7,311 nucleotides of DNA from Calditrichota bacterium. Its GTDB lineage: Bacteria > Calditrichota > Calditrichia > RBG-13-44-9. Numbering within the stretch: position 1 is the first letter of the stretch; each line of letters opens with the position of its first letter. The DNA is taken from positions 1-7,311 of the forward strand of contig JAJRXE010000300.1 in assembly GCA_024276455.1 (NCBI GenBank), read 5' to 3'. A program made the translations under genes and the position numbers. The notes under the pieces were generated by a model. It was not told the DNA's origin and made no database searches. It saw only the letters and a list, made by a program, of their open reading frames with translations. This document shows, piece by piece, positions 6,202-7,311 of the stretch.

Positions 6202-6355
6202 GTTTCCGGGAAAAATTAGCGATCGTTGAATGGTAGGCTATTTCCGGGGCAGGGGCTCAAGGTACCATCCCCGGACCTTTATTACACAAAACCACACTCC
6301 CCTTCCGGTTTTTTCCGTCAAAATCAATTGTGTTTTAGTTTTTTTTCCCGGAGTT
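6202..6355. other. Non-coding region with 11-bp inverted terminal repeats and a flanking GTT direct repeat; possible small non-autonomous element
   Basis: TCCGGGAAAAA at 6205-6215 recurs as its exact reverse complement at 6342-6352, enclosing 148 bp. GTT immediately flanks both outer ends (6202-6204 and 6353-6355), like a 3-bp target duplication. No protein-like reading frame lies inside. The region occupies most of the 297-bp gap between the secA stop and the TPM start. The A-run part of the repeat is low in complexity, so chance is possible. Confidence 0.3.
6230..6275. other. Interleaved complementary segments, possible pseudoknot or switching structure
   Basis: ATGGTA (6230-6235) is complementary to TACCAT (6263-6268). 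TCCGGGG (6243-6249) is complementary to CCCCGGA (6269-6275). The two pairings interleave in the order of an H-type pseudoknot. A second GGGG run at 6252-6255 could compete for the same CCCC. Any transcript of this region is unproven. It lies upstream of the TPM operon start and of the weak promoter candidate. Confidence 0.3.
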
Positions 6356-6390
6356 TGTAAGATATCGCAGTCTTCGCATATTAAAGAGCA

Positions 6391-6424
6391 AAAAAAAGTC
6401 CGGCTAAATAACCGGACTTTTTTT
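6391..6424. terminator. Strong bidirectional Rho-independent terminator after secA
   Basis: A perfect 13-bp stem (6391-6403 with 6412-6424) with an 8-base loop has a GTCCGG/CCGGAC core flanked by A7 and T7. On either strand the stem ends in a U-run. It starts 8 bases beyond the secA stop codon, so it ends the secA transcript and isolates the TPM operon. Confidence 0.92.
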
Positions 6425-6431
6425 CCATCCA

Positions 6432-7311
6432 TTAAACATTTTTTCCATGACATTTCTTGTATTTCAAACCACTGCCACATGGGCAGGGGTCGTTTCTCCC
6501 TACTTTGGGAATTTCCCGTTTGATCGGTTGCACTTTCTGACTGCGCTGTTTACCAGCTTTCTGGATATCGGTCATTTCCGGTTCTTCAGCCGCCGCCGAT
6601 TGGTACCCCAGATTGGTGGCGTCGTTGTGCACCAGACGAATCACCGGAGGCGCAAAACGATGCTGACGTGGTTCTTCTACCACTTCGGCGCGCCAGAGCA
6701 GTTCCAGAATCTTCTGGTTAATGGAGTCAATCAGATCCACAAACATGTGGTAGGCTTCCTGCTTATACTCGATCAACGGATCCTTCTGGCCGTAAGCGCG
6801 CAGTCCGATGCCTTCCTTCAGCAAGTCCATCTGGTGGAGATGATCCTTCCACTGCTCGTCCACCACCCGCAGAATGACATATTTCTCAAACTGGCGGAGA
6901 AATTTCTCGCCCAGCTTCTCTTCCTTGTACGAATAAATCTTAAAGGCTTCTTCTTTAATCTTTTTTCGCAACTCGTCTTCGTCGTAAGTCAGAATGTCGT
7001 CTCCCAACGACGTTAGATCGACCAGCAGGGTACGCATGAGAATTTCATTCAGGGCATCCAGGTCCCAGTCTTCCGGGTGGTGCTTATCGCCAATGTAGCG
7101 GTCGAACTGGGCGTCCAGGAATTCGTCCATGATGTCTTCCAGCTCTTCGCGCAGATTCTCTTCCAGCAAGGCTTTGCGGCGACGGGCGTAAATCACTTCC
7201 CGCTGCTTGTTCATTACGTCGTCGTATTCCAGCAGGTGTTTCCGGATGCTGTAATTCTGCATCTCCACACGTTTTTGAGCTTTCTCGATAGCCCGGGAAA
7301 CCATCGGGTGA
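6432..7311 (-). CDS. secA: Preprotein translocase ATPase SecA, C-terminal third (5' part outside the window)
   Basis: SecA is the cytoplasmic ATPase motor that drives proteins through the SecYEG channel. The visible 292 residues begin at [16 protein letters not shown] and continue into [16 protein letters not shown], the start of the C-terminal helical scaffold region. [30 protein letters not shown] is the conserved segment covering the two-helix finger and after; I read it from about 7305 down to 6730. A variable linker follows. The tail is the SEC-C zinc motif [18 protein letters not shown] (CxC-x8-CH), used in SecB and ribosome contacts, ending four residues later. The Met at 7304 is internal, since the frame stays open to the edge and matches SecA there. 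No frameshift or missing motif is visible. It is transcribed in the same direction as the TPM operon but insulated from it by the terminator at 6391-6424. Confidence 0.97.
   Translation of the reverse strand, partial: HPMVSRAIEKAQKRVEMQNYSIRKHLLEYDDVMNKQREVIYARRRKALLEENLREELEDIMDEFLDAQFDRYIGDKHHPEDWDLDALNEILMRTLLVDLTSLGDDILTYDEDELRKKIKEEAFKIYSYKEEKLGEKFLRQFEKYVILRVVDEQWKDHLHQMDLLKEGIGLRAYGQKDPLIEYKQEAYHMFVDLIDSINQKILELLWRAEVVEEPRQHRFAPPVIRLVHNDATNLGYQSAAAEEPEMTDIQKAGKQRSQKVQPIKREIPKVGRNDPCPCGSGLKYKKCHGKNV

Noticed and set aside
6230..6523. 97-codon + strand open frame across the secA-TPM gap
   Set aside because: It reads straight through the strong terminator and into the secA 3' end on the other strand, and its product looks random.
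6447..7016. 189-codon + strand open frame inside secA
   Set aside because: It is antisense to conserved SecA sequence and has no protein-family features.

Overview
The window is a compact bacterial chromosomal segment. It holds parts or all of seven genes, two on the + strand at the left and five on the - strand filling the rest. All seven products belong to recognisable families. There is no tRNA, rRNA, CRISPR array or transposase. The organism cannot be named from this alone. A mevalonate pathway with type I IPP isomerase, a SecA with an SEC-C tail, and a tandem TPM-domain pair whose second member ends in a YFPYQ-DDVNEL-DEISF type tail suggest a Bacteroidota/Calditrichota-like (FCB group) bacterium. 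That placement is an inference and a weak one.

Left part (2-1648, + strand): an isoprenoid module. The first reading frame enters from outside the window and ends as mevalonate kinase. The residues before the kinase core resemble the C-terminal helix of class II HMG-CoA reductase, so this may be a reductase-kinase fusion. Type I isopentenyl-diphosphate isomerase follows 51 bp later. Together they would make mevalonate, phosphorylate it, and later interconvert IPP and DMAPP. The later mevalonate kinase and decarboxylase steps are not in the window.

Middle part (1725-4792, - strand): two sodium-coupled amino-acid transporters from unrelated families, AGCS (alanine/glycine type) and NSS (LeuT/MhsT type). 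They are separated by a 212-bp gap that holds a long imperfect hairpin and a plausible promoter for the AGCS gene. The AGCS gene converges with the isomerase gene across a 76-bp junction containing two different palindromes, framed by an inverted GTAAAGC heptamer.

Right part (4837-7311, - strand): a tandem pair of TPM-domain proteins. One is exported and membrane-anchored with a glycine-rich tail, the other has no signal peptide. They lie directly upstream of the NSS transporter, with gaps of 65 and 44 bp, and so form a likely operon. A 297-bp non-coding stretch separates them from the C-terminal third of secA, which ends in a strong bidirectional terminator. That stretch holds an 11-bp inverted repeat spanning 148 bp and interleaved complementary segments that could form a pseudoknot.

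Most of the window is conserved housekeeping and transport genes. The best leads are the possible HMG-CoA reductase-mevalonate kinase fusion and the two small structured non-coding elements at 1655-1721 and 6202-6355.
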